Shown in pieces: positions 50,505-58,384 of a stretch of DNA of 64,000 bases (position 1 is its first letter; every line of letters starts with the position of its first letter). The position numbers and the translations under genes are program-made. The stretch spans positions 1,984,001 to 2,048,000 of the forward strand of contig OY969103.1 of NCBI GenBank assembly GCA_963697915.1, given 5' to 3'. Source of the stretch: VRUE01 sp963697915. GTDB lineage: Bacteria > Actinomycetota > Thermoleophilia > Solirubrobacterales > 70-9. The notes beneath the pieces are model-generated. The model was given only the letters and a program-made list of their open reading frames with translations. It searched no databases and was not told the origin of the DNA.

Positions 50505-53500
50505 GGCATTACCGTCGCGGTTCGATCGCACTTGCCGTGCTGGCGACGGCGCTCCTCGGCGCCAACGTCGCCGGCGCGGCCGCGGCGCCGGCCTGGAGCG
50601 TCAGCACGGTCTGGGGCCCCGCCAACCTGGCCCCCGGGCAGACCGGGATGTTCAAGGTCCAGGTGCGCAACACCGGCGACAGCAACTCCACCGGGACCGT
50701 CACCGTGACGACGCAGCTGCCGCCGGGCGTGACCCGGATCGCGCCGTCGATCCTCGACCAGTCTCACCGGCGCAACGAGCTCTCGAACAGCGACTGGTCC
50801 TGCGCCGGCTCGAGCCTCGTCACCTGCACCACCAGCCTCTCGGTCATGGCGCGCTCGGTCCACGAACTGCCTCCTTTCACCCCCCACGGGTTCGCCGGCT
50901 ACGCCAGCCGCATCATCTTCCGCGTCGGGGTGGCGCCGGGAGCGACGGAAGGCGAGTTCACGACGACCTCGACCGTCTCCGGCGGTGGCGCCGCGGAACC
51001 CGGCTCGCAGGAGAGGTCGGTGACCGTCAGCTCGACGCCAACCCCGTTCGGGGTGCCGGGGGACGGCTTCGGGATCGATTCCTACGACGACGAGTTCCCG
51101 GCCGGCGCCCCCGTGCGCCAGGCCGGCGCCCATCCCTTCGAGATGAGGATCGACCTGCTTCCCAACCTGGTCAAGCTGGAGAACCCGAGCGAGTCGCCGG
51201 GCCTGCTCTCGCCGCTGACCTGGCTCGAGCCCGCCGAGTACCTGAAGACGATCGAGACGAAGCTGCCGGTCGGTTTCCTCGGCAACCCCGAGGCGACCCC
51301 GAAGTGCACGGCGGCGCAGTTCCTCTCACTCGGCGCCCAGACCTACGGTTCCGCCGGCTGCCCGCCAGCGAGCCAGATCGGGGTCGCCGACCTCGTCATC
51401 CTCGACGGTGAGGAGCGGGGAGGGGAGACCTTCACCCCGGGGGGGGCCGCCCGAATCGCGGTCTACAACCTCGAGCCGCCGCCGGGGGTGCCGGCCGACT
51501 TCGGCATGTCGGTGGGGCCGATCCAGGCCCACATCTATCCCATGCTCGATCCGGCCGACGACTACGCGATCAAGGCCGTCGTACCCCAGATCACCACGAT
51601 CGCGCCGATCCGCGAGGCGAGGATGACGCTCTGGGGGGTGCCCGGCGATCCCGCCCACAACCACCTGCGCAGCTTCAGCACCCCGCGCACCGAGCCCGCC
51701 TTCGGCGCCGCCTCCAACGCCCCGATCCGGCCACTGCTGACGCAGCCGATGGACTGCGGCGCCTCCGGCCTGCGCTTCGAGGGCCGCTTCGAGTCCTGGC
51801 AGCACCCCGGCCGCTTCACCCCCAGCGTCGGGACCGAGCCCTTCGCGGTGGCGGGCTGCGATGACCCCCGCTTCCGCTTCCGGCCGGCGATCGCGATGCG
51901 GCCGTCGACGACCGACGCCGGCGCGCCCACCGGCCTCGACGTCAACCTCGTCATCCCGCAGCGCAACGACGAGGTCGACCAGGCCGAGGACCTCTACCAC
52001 CAGAACGGACACGTCGCGGCGATCCCGACCCCACCGCTGAAGCGGGTCGAGATCGAGTTCCCCGAGGGGATGACGCTCTCGCCCTCGGCGGCCCAGGGCC
52101 TTGGCTCCTGCGCTCCGCACCAGATCAAGATGGGCACCAACGAGCCGGTCACCTGTCCGGACAACTCCCAGTACGGGACGTTGACCCTGAAGACGCCGAT
52201 CCTGCCCGCCGACGCGCCGATGAGCGGCCGCATCTACATCGCCAAGCAGAACGAGAACCCGTTCAACGAGTTCCTCGCTCTCTACCTGGTCGTCGAAGAC
52301 CCCGAGCGCGGCCTGATGGTCAAGCTCCCCGGCCGCATCCAGCTCGGTTCGGCCACGGGCCGGATCAGCGCCAGCTTCGACGACCTGCCCCAGTTCCCGG
52401 TCTCCGACATGCAGATGACCCTCAAGAGCGGCGTCCGCGCCGGCCTGGTCAACCCCAGCACCTGCGGCACCAAGACGATCACCGCCACCTTCTACAGCTG
52501 GCATGACCCCGGGACGCCGATCGTCAAGTCGAGCTCCTATGACGTGACCCGCCGCCCCGACGGCTCGCCCTGCGTCAACACCCTTGGCGAGCGCCCCTTC
52601 GCGCCGCTGCTCGAGGCCGGCACGCTCTCCGGCTCGGCGGGGACCTACTCGCCGTTCGTGATGCGCCTGCAGCGCAGCGACGACGACCAGGAGTTCAGCC
52701 GGCTCGGGGTGACGATGCCGAAGGGCCTCACGGCCAAGATCAAGGGCATCGCCGAGTGCTCGGAGGCGGCGATCGCGGCGGCCGGGCATCCCGATCGCAG
52801 CGCCGCCGAAGAGCTGGCCAGCCCGTCCTGCCCCGCGGACAGCTACCTCGGCCGGGTCGAGGTCGGCGCCGGGGTCGGCGTGCCCCTCACCTACCTCGCC
52901 GGCCGGGCCTACCTCGCCGGCCCCTACCGGGGGGCTCCTTACTCGCTGGCGATCGTCACGCCCCTGCAGGTCGGTCCCTACGACCTCGGCGTGATCGCCG
53001 TGCGGGCGGCGATCACGCTCGACCCCGAAACCACCGAGATCGAGATCACCTCCGACCCCTTCCCGCAGATCTTCAAGGGGATCCCGGTCCGCCTGCGCGA
53101 CATCCGGGTCTTGATCGACCGTCCGCAGGCGACGCTCAACCCGACCAACTGCGACCCGAAGTCGATCGGGGCCACGATCGGCGGCGCCGGGGGCGACCCG
53201 TTCTCGCCGCACGACGACACCTCGGTGACGCTCGCCAACCGCTTCCAGGCGGCCAACTGCGACTCGCTCGGCTTCAAGCCCAAGCTCAGCTTCAAGCTCG
53301 AGGGAGGGACCAAGCGAGGCCAGTTCCCGGCGATCAGCGCGAAGCTGACGACGCGGCCGGGCGACGCCAACTTCGCCGGCGCCCAGGTCACCCTGCCGCG
53401 CTCGGCCTTCCTCGAACAGGGCCACATCCGCACGATCTGCACCCGCGTGCAGTTCAGGGCCAAGGCCTGCCCGCCGGGCTCGGTGATCGGTCACGCCAAA

Positions 53501-53881
53501 GCGACGACCCCGCTGCTCGACGGCTTCATCGAAGGGCCGGTCGTGATGCGCTCCTCGAACAACAAGCTGCCCGACCTGGTCGCCTCCCTCGACGGCAGGG
53601 TCGCGGTCAACGTCGCCGCCCGCATCGACTCCTTCAAAAAGCGGGTCAGGGCCACCTTCGACGTCCTGCCCGACGTCCCGGTCTCCAGCTTCGAGCTGCA
53701 GATGCAGGGCGGCAAGAAGGGGCTGATCGTCAACAGCCGCGACCTCTGCAAGACCAAGAACCGGGCCGAAGTGAGGCTCACCGGTCAAAACGGCAAGCGC
53801 GCCGAATCGCGGCCGCTGGTCAAGCCCTCGTCGTGTCGCAAGGCGCGCAAGGGCAAGCGCAAGGCCCGCGCCCAGCGCTAA
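50501..53881 (+). CDS. large secreted protein built from four copies of a two-cysteine module
   Basis: 1126 residues from ATG 50501. Signal peptide IALAVLATALLGANVAGAAAA, then a DUF11/CARDB-like N-terminal domain (PGQTGMFKVQVRNTGDSNSTGTVTVTTQLPPGV in pieces). Four modules of 220-265 residues follow, each opening with a Pro-Gly strand and a Cys pair: KLPVGFLG...KC...GCPPASQIG (near 253), EFPEGMTL...SC...TCPDNSQYG (516), TMPKGLTA...EC...SCPADSYLG (737), TLPRSAFL...IC...ACPPGSVIG (964). The tail is Lys/Arg-rich. Function unknown. Translationally coupled to the upstream gene and followed by a strong terminator hairpin; last gene of the operon. Confidence 0.85.
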   Translation: MRHYRRGSIALAVLATALLGANVAGAAAAPAWSVSTVWGPANLAPGQTGMFKVQVRNTGDSNSTGTVTVTTQLPPGVTRIAPSILDQSHRRNELSNSDWSCAGSSLVTCTTSLSVMARSVHELPPFTPHGFAGYASRIIFRVGVAPGATEGEFTTTSTVSGGGAAEPGSQERSVTVSSTPTPFGVPGDGFGIDSYDDEFPAGAPVRQAGAHPFEMRIDLLPNLVKLENPSESPGLLSPLTWLEPAEYLKTIETKLPVGFLGNPEATPKCTAAQFLSLGAQTYGSAGCPPASQIGVADLVILDGEERGGETFTPGGAARIAVYNLEPPPGVPADFGMSVGPIQAHIYPMLDPADDYAIKAVVPQITTIAPIREARMTLWGVPGDPAHNHLRSFSTPRTEPAFGAASNAPIRPLLTQPMDCGASGLRFEGRFESWQHPGRFTPSVGTEPFAVAGCDDPRFRFRPAIAMRPSTTDAGAPTGLDVNLVIPQRNDEVDQAEDLYHQNGHVAAIPTPPLKRVEIEFPEGMTLSPSAAQGLGSCAPHQIKMGTNEPVTCPDNSQYGTLTLKTPILPADAPMSGRIYIAKQNENPFNEFLALYLVVEDPERGLMVKLPGRIQLGSATGRISASFDDLPQFPVSDMQMTLKSGVRAGLVNPSTCGTKTITATFYSWHDPGTPIVKSSSYDVTRRPDGSPCVNTLGERPFAPLLEAGTLSGSAGTYSPFVMRLQRSDDDQEFSRLGVTMPKGLTAKIKGIAECSEAAIAAAGHPDRSAAEELASPSCPADSYLGRVEVGAGVGVPLTYLAGRAYLAGPYRGAPYSLAIVTPLQVGPYDLGVIAVRAAITLDPETTEIEITSDPFPQIFKGIPVRLRDIRVLIDRPQATLNPTNCDPKSIGATIGGAGGDPFSPHDDTSVTLANRFQAANCDSLGFKPKLSFKLEGGTKRGQFPAISAKLTTRPGDANFAGAQVTLPRSAFLEQGHIRTICTRVQFRAKACPPGSVIGHAKATTPLLDGFIEGPVVMRSSNNKLPDLVASLDGRVAVNVAARIDSFKKRVRATFDVLPDVPVSSFELQMQGGKKGLIVNSRDLCKTKNRAEVRLTGQNGKRAESRPLVKPSSCRKARKGKRKARAQR

Positions 53882-53907
53882 GCGGCTCGTCCCGTTTCCT
53901 TATTTCT

Positions 53908-53941
53908 ATTACGGAGCCCCCTTTTTGGGGGGTTCCGTAAT
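53908..53941. terminator. 14-bp terminator hairpin after the secreted-protein operon
   Basis: ATTACGGA pairs with TCCGTAAT, then a G-T pair and CCCCC with GGGGG, around a TTTTTG loop. It begins 27 nt after the stop at 53881 and closes the three-gene operon. Confidence 0.8.
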
Positions 53942-54006
53942 GCTGCCTTTCTAAGTAGAAACCCTGCAAACATGCGTTTTTTAGGATGCTCTCGGGATGG
54001 TCGTTC

Positions 54007-54035
54007 TTGACATTTCCGTACCGGAATGTTTCCAT
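54007..54035 (+). promoter_or_regulatory. promoter/operator site 2, ahead of the first TetR gene
   Basis: TTGACA, 17-nt spacer, TTCCAT. The spacer is a near-palindrome (CATTTCCGT / ACCGGAATG, 7 of 9 pairs). The surrounding leader from about 53959 to 54143 resembles the leader of the 44932 gene, down to the ribosome binding site and the first codons ATGGGATCG. Confidence 0.72.
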
Positions 54036-54134
54036 AGCCATCACAGCATTGGGGTGACGTGCTCCAGGGGGTCCGGAGCCGGGGCTCGCTTGGAGAGGCA
54101 GCCCCACCTTGCGTGGCTCGAGAGAGGAGATCAG

Positions 54135-54221
54135 ATGGGATCGTCGCGATGGCGCCGCTTTTTGACTCGGGGAGTTTTTGAGAACCAACCTGTGTGCGTA
54201 ACGGATACCCCGTTCCCCTGA
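54135..54221 (+). CDS. 28-residue leader ORF upstream of TetR
   Basis: ATG 54135 to TGA 54221, preceded by GAGAGGAGA at proper spacing. Its first three codons (MGS) and its ribosome binding site copy those of the secreted gene at 44932, but the rest (RWRRFLTRGVFENQP, then VCVTDTPFP) does not match that protein. It stops 1 nt before the TetR ATG, so its translation would feed ribosomes into TetR. Either a leader peptide or the remnant of a duplicated secreted gene cut down by deletion. Confidence 0.5.
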   Translation: MGSSRWRRFLTRGVFENQPVCVTDTPFP

Positions 54222-54222
54222 G

Positions 54223-54948
54223 ATGGCCGAGGCGGGCGCCCGATCGAGATCCGCCACGCCACGCCGCCTGCCCCGTGGCCGGCATGCGCTGCCCCCCGAT
54301 CAGGTAACCCGCGACCAGCGCGAGCGGCTGCTCGCCGCCGTGCCCGGGGTAGTGGCCGAACACGGCTACGAAGCGATGTCGGTCGCCGACATCGTCAAGG
54401 CGGCCGCGGTCTCGCGCAACGCCTTCTACAAGAACTTCAGTGACAAGCAGGACTGCTTCGCCACCGCCCACGAAGCGGGTCACGAGCGGCTCTACAACGA
54501 CCTCACCGACCGCTGCGAGGAGAACGCGACGACCGAGCAGCGAGTCGAAGGCACCCTGGGCATCGCCCTCGGCGCGCTGGCGGGGGACCCGGCCCTCGCC
54601 CGCCTGCTCTTCGTCGAGGGGCCCTCGGCGGGGGAGGCGATCACCCTCCGCTACTACGAGTGGCTGCGGCGTTACGGCACCCTGCTGCGCTTCGCGGCCT
54701 CCGGGTCGCCGCCGCACTCGAACCCGGCACCGGAGGTCGAGGGCGTGATCGTCGGCGGCATCGCCTCCCGCGTCGCCAGCGAGGTGCTGCAGGGAAGGGC
54801 GACGCAGCTGCCGGCTCTGGCAGCGCCTCTCGCGGAGTACGTGCTCGCCTTCTTCAGGCCGAGTGAGCCGGGCCCCAAGGAGGGGCGGGTAGTCGCCCTC
54901 GAGCGTGAGCCCGCCGAAGCGCTCGAGACCCGTCAACGGGCCGGCTGA
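54223..54948 (+). CDS. TetR/AcrR family transcriptional regulator 1
   Basis: 241 residues. HTH: RERLLAAVPGVVAEHGYEAMSVADIVKAAAVSRNAFYKNFSDKQDCFATAHEAG in pieces, classic TetR. The ligand-binding half is Leu/Ala-rich and helical (GIALGALAGDPALARLLFVEG). It is preceded by a basic extension of about 28 residues. It lies directly downstream of the secreted-protein operon and shares its promoter/operator sequence, so it probably represses both itself and that operon (inference). Followed by a 182-bp gap that contains site 3. Confidence 0.9.
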   Translation: MAEAGARSRSATPRRLPRGRHALPPDQVTRDQRERLLAAVPGVVAEHGYEAMSVADIVKAAAVSRNAFYKNFSDKQDCFATAHEAGHERLYNDLTDRCEENATTEQRVEGTLGIALGALAGDPALARLLFVEGPSAGEAITLRYYEWLRRYGTLLRFAASGSPPHSNPAPEVEGVIVGGIASRVASEVLQGRATQLPALAAPLAEYVLAFFRPSEPGPKEGRVVALEREPAEALETRQRAG

Positions 54949-55068
54949 GCCGGCGCCGATCCAGCGCCGCCAGGCCCCGTTGGGCACTATGCGTTCCTTG
55001 TGTCGGAAAAGCTTTCTCTCTCCAAGATCCCTGTAAATAGACTCTTTCTCTCCTACCATGTGCGTATC

Positions 55069-55097
55069 TTGACAAGCACGAACTAACGTGTTTGCAT
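55069..55097 (+). promoter_or_regulatory. promoter/operator site 3, ahead of the second TetR gene
   Basis: TTGACA, 17-nt spacer, TTGCAT. The spacer differs from sites 1 and 2 (it has CACG-N6-CGTG) but the ends TTGACA and TGTTTnCAT are kept. The start codon follows 33 nt downstream of the -10. Confidence 0.65.
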
Positions 55098-55130
55098 GGC
55101 GCCGGTGGCTGCGGCGGAGAACGGAGCTAT

Positions 55131-55808
55131 ATGACGACACGGCCGCCTCGGGGAAAACGGCGTCGCCCGGATGCCGACCCGCCCCCGGTCGAGCGGATCA
55201 CGCCGCGCTCGGGGCTCTCGCGAGAGGAGGTGGTCGCCAACCAGCGGCAGCGCATCTACGCCGGCCTTGCCGCCGCCCTCGTCTACCACGGCTACGAGGA
55301 CACCAAGGTCACCGACATCGTCGAACTGGCGGGCGTCTCGCGCGCCACGTTCTATGGGCACTTCAAAGGCAAGGAGGCCTGCTTCACGGCCGCTTACGAG
55401 GATGGTGTGGAGCAGCTCCTCGGAGCGATCCAGATCGCGGCGGAGGGGGAGGCGGAGTGGGACGAGCAGCTCTCCGCCGGCCTCGGGGCCGGGCTCGAAC
55501 TGCTCGCCGAGAACCCCAACCTCGCCCACCTGTTGCTGGTCGAGGCGCTTGCCGCGGCGCGCCCGGCCCGGCTCGAGCACGAGCGCTCCCTCGCTCGCCT
55601 CGCGAAGGCCCTCCGGCCGCCCCCCGGAGCGACCCTCCCGGACGGGCTGGAGCCCGTTCCCGACGACGTCCTGCGCCTGCTGGCGGGTGGCCTCGCTTCA
55701 CACCTCTCCGGCCGGGTTCTGGCCGGCGAAGCGGCACGGCTCCCCGAGGACCATGGCCTGCTGCTTCGGTACTTGTTGGCACCCGGAACGGGTCGCTATA
55801 CTTTTTGA
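55131..55808 (+). CDS. TetR/AcrR family transcriptional regulator 2
   Basis: 225 residues from ATG 55131, with GGAG 6 nt upstream. HTH: QRIYAGLAAALVYHGYEDTKVTDIVELAGVSRATFYGHFKGKEACFTAAYEDG in pieces. The effector domain is unrelated in detail to TetR 1 but of the same size. Similarity in the HTH recognition helix (VSRATFYGHF versus VSRNAFYKNF) and the shared promoter ends suggest the two descend from a duplication and may bind related sites. Its stop codon lies inside the TATACT promoter element of the sulfur operon (55795-55813), so termination of this gene and initiation of the next are interlocked. Confidence 0.9.
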   Translation: MTTRPPRGKRRRPDADPPPVERITPRSGLSREEVVANQRQRIYAGLAAALVYHGYEDTKVTDIVELAGVSRATFYGHFKGKEACFTAAYEDGVEQLLGAIQIAAEGEAEWDEQLSAGLGAGLELLAENPNLAHLLLVEALAAARPARLEHERSLARLAKALRPPPGATLPDGLEPVPDDVLRLLAGGLASHLSGRVLAGEAARLPEDHGLLLRYLLAPGTGRYTF

Positions 55809-55813
55809 AGTAA
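55795..55813 (+). promoter_or_regulatory. sulfur-locus promoter element, copy 1
   Basis: GCTATACTTTTTGAAGTAA, identical over 19 bp to 58480-58498 ahead of cysM. TATACT is a good -10; the TTTTTGAAGTAA part just downstream is the likely regulatory portion. It overlaps the stop codon of TetR 2 and lies 33 nt before the rhodanese-E1 start. Confidence 0.7.
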
Positions 55814-55845
55814 AAGTCGATCCGGATTTGGGGGATTTCAGACGC

Positions 55846-57006
55846 ATGGCGAGTGGCGCGCAGGTCAAGCAGCAGATCGAGGAGATCGAGCCGTTCGAGG
55901 CGGCGCAGGAGATCGAGGGCGGCGACGTCGTCCTGATCGACACCCGCGAGCCGCACGAGTACCAGGAGGCCCACCTCGAGAACGGCAAGCTGGTCCCGCC
56001 CGGCCTGCTGGCCGACGAGATCGCCGCGGCGGCGCCCGACAAGTCCGCTCGCACGATCCTCTACTGCCGCAGCGGCAATCGCTCCTACAAGGCGGCCGAG
56101 CAGATGGAAGCGCTCGGCTACGAGGACGTCGCCTCGATGGCCGGTGGCATCCTCGCCTGGCAGGAGCAGGGGCTGCCGGTCGTCGCCGCGACCGGGATGA
56201 CCCCGGAGCAGCGCGACCGCTACTCGCGCCACACGCTGCTGCCCGAGGTCGGCGTCGACGGCCAGCTGAAGATGCTCAACGCGAAGGTGCTGCTGATCGG
56301 CGCCGGCGGGCTGGGCGCGCCGACCGCGCTCTACCTCTCCGCGGCCGGGATCGGCACGATGGGCCTGGTCGACGACGACGTCGTCGACGCCTCCAACCTG
56401 CAGCGCCAGGTGATCCACAACACCGAGCGGATCGGGATGCCGAAGACCGAGTCGGCGCGGCGCACGATCGAAGCGCTCAACCCGGACGTGAACGTGGTCG
56501 AGCACCGCGGCCGCATGGACGCCTCGAACGTGATCGAGATCATCAGCGAGTACGACGTGATCGTCGACGGCGCCGACAACTTCCCCACCCGCTACCTGCT
56601 CAACGACGCCTCGGTGCGACTGCGCAAGCCGGTCGTCTCCGCCTCGATCCTCAGCTTCGACGGGCAGATCTCGACCTTCGTCCCCTACGAGGGCCCCTGC
56701 TACCGCTGCCTCTACCCGACGCCGCCGCCGGCCGAGCTGGCGCCGAGCTGCTCGGCCAACGGGGTGCTCGGCGCGATGGCCGGGACGATGGGCCTGCTGC
56801 AGGCGAACGAGGTGCTGAAGCTGGTGCTGGGGATCGGCGAGCCGCTGATCGGCCGCCTGCTGCTCTTCGAGGCGTTGAGCACGCGCTTCACCGAGCTCAA
56901 GGTGCGGCGCGACCCCAACTGTCCGATCTGCGGGCCCGACGCGCCGCGGGTCGCCGACGAGGATCTCGGCAAGTTCCCCGACTACCAGCTCTTCTGCGCC
57001 GGCTAG
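55846..57006 (+). CDS. rhodanese-ThiF/MoeB fusion, sulfur-carrier adenylyltransferase
   Basis: 386 residues from ATG 55846, GGGGGA about 10 nt upstream. N-terminal rhodanese domain (residues 15-112) with catalytic Cys74 in YCRSGNRS. E1-like ThiF domain follows: EQRDRYSRHTLLPEVG, nucleotide loop GAGGLG at 152-157, DDDVVDASNLQRQ, DGADNFPTRY, zinc cysteines in CYRC near 283 and CPIC near 359, and the conserved Cys in PSCSANG near 301. It should adenylate the C-terminus of the adjacent CysO-like carrier and thiocarboxylate it. In mycobacterial MoeZ the rhodanese is C-terminal; here the order is reversed. Operon with cysO, 19 nt apart. Confidence 0.92.
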   Translation: MASGAQVKQQIEEIEPFEAAQEIEGGDVVLIDTREPHEYQEAHLENGKLVPPGLLADEIAAAAPDKSARTILYCRSGNRSYKAAEQMEALGYEDVASMAGGILAWQEQGLPVVAATGMTPEQRDRYSRHTLLPEVGVDGQLKMLNAKVLLIGAGGLGAPTALYLSAAGIGTMGLVDDDVVDASNLQRQVIHNTERIGMPKTESARRTIEALNPDVNVVEHRGRMDASNVIEIISEYDVIVDGADNFPTRYLLNDASVRLRKPVVSASILSFDGQISTFVPYEGPCYRCLYPTPPPAELAPSCSANGVLGAMAGTMGLLQANEVLKLVLGIGEPLIGRLLLFEALSTRFTELKVRRDPNCPICGPDAPRVADEDLGKFPDYQLFCAG

Positions 57007-57025
57007 CCGGTAGGTTTCCGGCCTG

Positions 57026-57307
57026 ATGGCGACGGTTCGAATTCCACCAGTGCTGCGCCCGCAGACCGGCGGCCAGACCGAGGTCGAGGCCGAGGGCGGC
57101 AACGTCGGCGAGGTGCTGCGGGCGCTGACCGCCCAGCACCCGGCGACCGAGGAGCAGCTCTTCGGCGCCGACGGCGACCTCAACCGCTACGTCAACGTCT
57201 ACCTGAACGACGAGGACGTGCGGGTGCTCGACGGGCTGGAGACGGCGGTTTCCGAGGGAGACACGGTCGTCATCCTGCCCGCGATGGCCGGCGGCGCAGG
57301 CAGCTAG
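57026..57307 (+). CDS. cysO: CysO-like ubiquitin-fold sulfur carrier protein
   Basis: 93 residues. MoaD/ThiS family, CysO type: RIPPVLRPQTGG, EVLRALTAQHPATEEQLF, RYVNVYLNDEDVRVLDGLETAV, DTVVILPAMAGG. In M. tuberculosis CysO ends in Gly-Gly; here three more residues follow (Ala-Gly-Ser, 91-93), so the Gly89-Gly90 pair would have to be exposed by trimming, or Gly92 is not used. The JAMM peptidase at 59493 is a candidate. The thiocarboxylate would feed CysM. TAGGTT at 57011-57016 precedes the ATG by 9 nt, so it may also have its own leaderless transcript. Stop shares CTAG with the convergent gene. Confidence 0.9.
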   Translation: MATVRIPPVLRPQTGGQTEVEAEGGNVGEVLRALTAQHPATEEQLFGADGDLNRYVNVYLNDEDVRVLDGLETAVSEGDTVVILPAMAGGAGS

Positions 57308-57957
57308 GGTTCCGCCATCAGGTAGGTCGGTTCTTCCGCGTTGAAGGCGGTGTAGGTGGCCAGAAAGGTCGCTTCGGTGGGGCAGAACGAGCCGCTCAGG
57401 CGGGTGAGTTCCACTTCCACTTCGACCGAGGCGAGGCTGCCGCCGATGACCGAGCCGGGAACGCTTTCGGCGCCGTAGAGGCAGTCGGGGATGATCGGGC
57501 ATTCGACTTCGATCTGTGGGATGCCGCCGCCTCCTCCTTCTGAGGCCGCGCTCGTGCCATCGCCCCCGCCGATCGCTTCGGCGAAGGCGTCAAGCGGCAG
57601 CGCGGCTTCTTTTACCGCCGAGCAGGTCGACCCTTCGCAGTTCGAGAAGACCACTTCCAGCACTTCGCCGGTGAGGCCGGAGCCGGCGCCCAGGTTCGAG
57701 GTCGTTTCCGCCACCGCCTCCGATGCGCAGTACATCGAAAAGGAGCCGGCTTCCAGGACGGATTCGCTCGTCCGTCCTTCGAAGAAGGTCGAGATCGGGT
57801 ATTCGTTTTCTTCTTCACAGGGGCTTTCGACGACTCGACACAGCGTGTCCGCCGCCGCCGGCGGCGGGCTGGCGAGAGCGACGAGCGTGATCGCAGCGAT
57901 GACGGCGAGGCCGAGCAATCCAAGAAGGTCGATTCGTCTGTCGCGATAGCGGCGCAT
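57304..57957 (-). CDS. secreted protein of unknown function
   Basis: 217 residues. Signal sequence (LLGLLGLAVIAAITLVALASPPPAAA) then a mature part with eight or more cysteines (CRVVESPC, MYCAS, NCEGSTC, VECPIIPDC, FCPTEA), suggesting disulfide bonds outside the cell. A Gly/Ser-rich low-complexity stretch (GGGDGTSAASEGGGGG) lies in the middle. No family recognised. Composition is less GC-rich than the surroundings. Starts 6 nt after the lipoprotein gene ends, same operon; the pair sits antisense between the two halves of the sulfur cluster. Confidence 0.7.
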   Translation of the reverse strand: MRRYRDRRIDLLGLLGLAVIAAITLVALASPPPAAADTLCRVVESPCEEENEYPISTFFEGRTSESVLEAGSFSMYCASEAVAETTSNLGAGSGLTGEVLEVVFSNCEGSTCSAVKEAALPLDAFAEAIGGGDGTSAASEGGGGGIPQIEVECPIIPDCLYGAESVPGSVIGGSLASVEVEVELTRLSGSFCPTEATFLATYTAFNAEEPTYLMAEP

Positions 57958-57963
57958 CTCAGC

Positions 57964-58374
57964 TCAATTCATTCGCAGGCGGACATCCATGCGGCGGGAA
58001 TATTTCGCGCCAGAGGGCATCCACCAGGTGGTCAGAGTTCCCCTGAGACCAGGCGAGTAGCTTTTGCTTTCGACTTTCGCCAGGCACACTTTTTTTTCTT
58101 TCGCCCCAACCGTGAACGTGCCCGGGCATTCCGTCGTCGATGGCTGCACGAGTTTGAAGTTGGCGAGGCCCGAGGTAATCGACTGGCTGGTGATCTGGTA
58201 TTTGCCTGGCTCTTCCACCCAGAAGTAGATGGTCTTGAGTTCATTGCCGGTGTAGGTGACCGGATCGTCCGCGCCAACCCGGTCGCAGCCGCTAGCGAGG
58301 ATCACTAAGGCGAGCACCGCTAGTGCCGTCAGTCCTCGGAGCGATTGTCCTCTCGCCGCGCGGAGATTAAGCAT
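57964..58374 (-). CDS. secreted lipoprotein of unknown function
   Basis: 136 residues from ATG 58374. Lipoprotein signal with lipobox ASGC near residue 28. The mature part (VTYTGNELKTIYFWVEEPGKYQITSQSI in pieces, then CPGTFTVGAKEKKVCLAKVESKSYSPG) looks like a small beta domain with two cysteines. No family recognised. It is preceded by a strongly AT-rich promoter: TTGCTT (58407-58412), 16-nt spacer, TAATAT (58385-58390), whose -10 ends 10 nt before the ATG, so leaderless. Base composition suggests acquisition. First gene of a two-gene operon. Confidence 0.7.
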   Translation of the reverse strand: MLNLRAARGQSLRGLTALAVLALVILASGCDRVGADDPVTYTGNELKTIYFWVEEPGKYQITSQSITSGLANFKLVQPSTTECPGTFTVGAKEKKVCLAKVESKSYSPGLRGTLTTWWMPSGAKYSRRMDVRLRMN

Positions 58375-58384
58375 AGTTCTATTA

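Noticed and set aside
51326..53788. 820-codon open frame on the minus strand
   Set aside because: Antisense to the four-module secreted protein; Asp/Arg/Gly-rich with no recognisable family.
55784..55813. SigH-type promoter (GGAAC and GTT-like) before the sulfur operon
   Set aside because: GGAAC is present at copy 1 but not at the identical copy 2, so it cannot explain the shared element.
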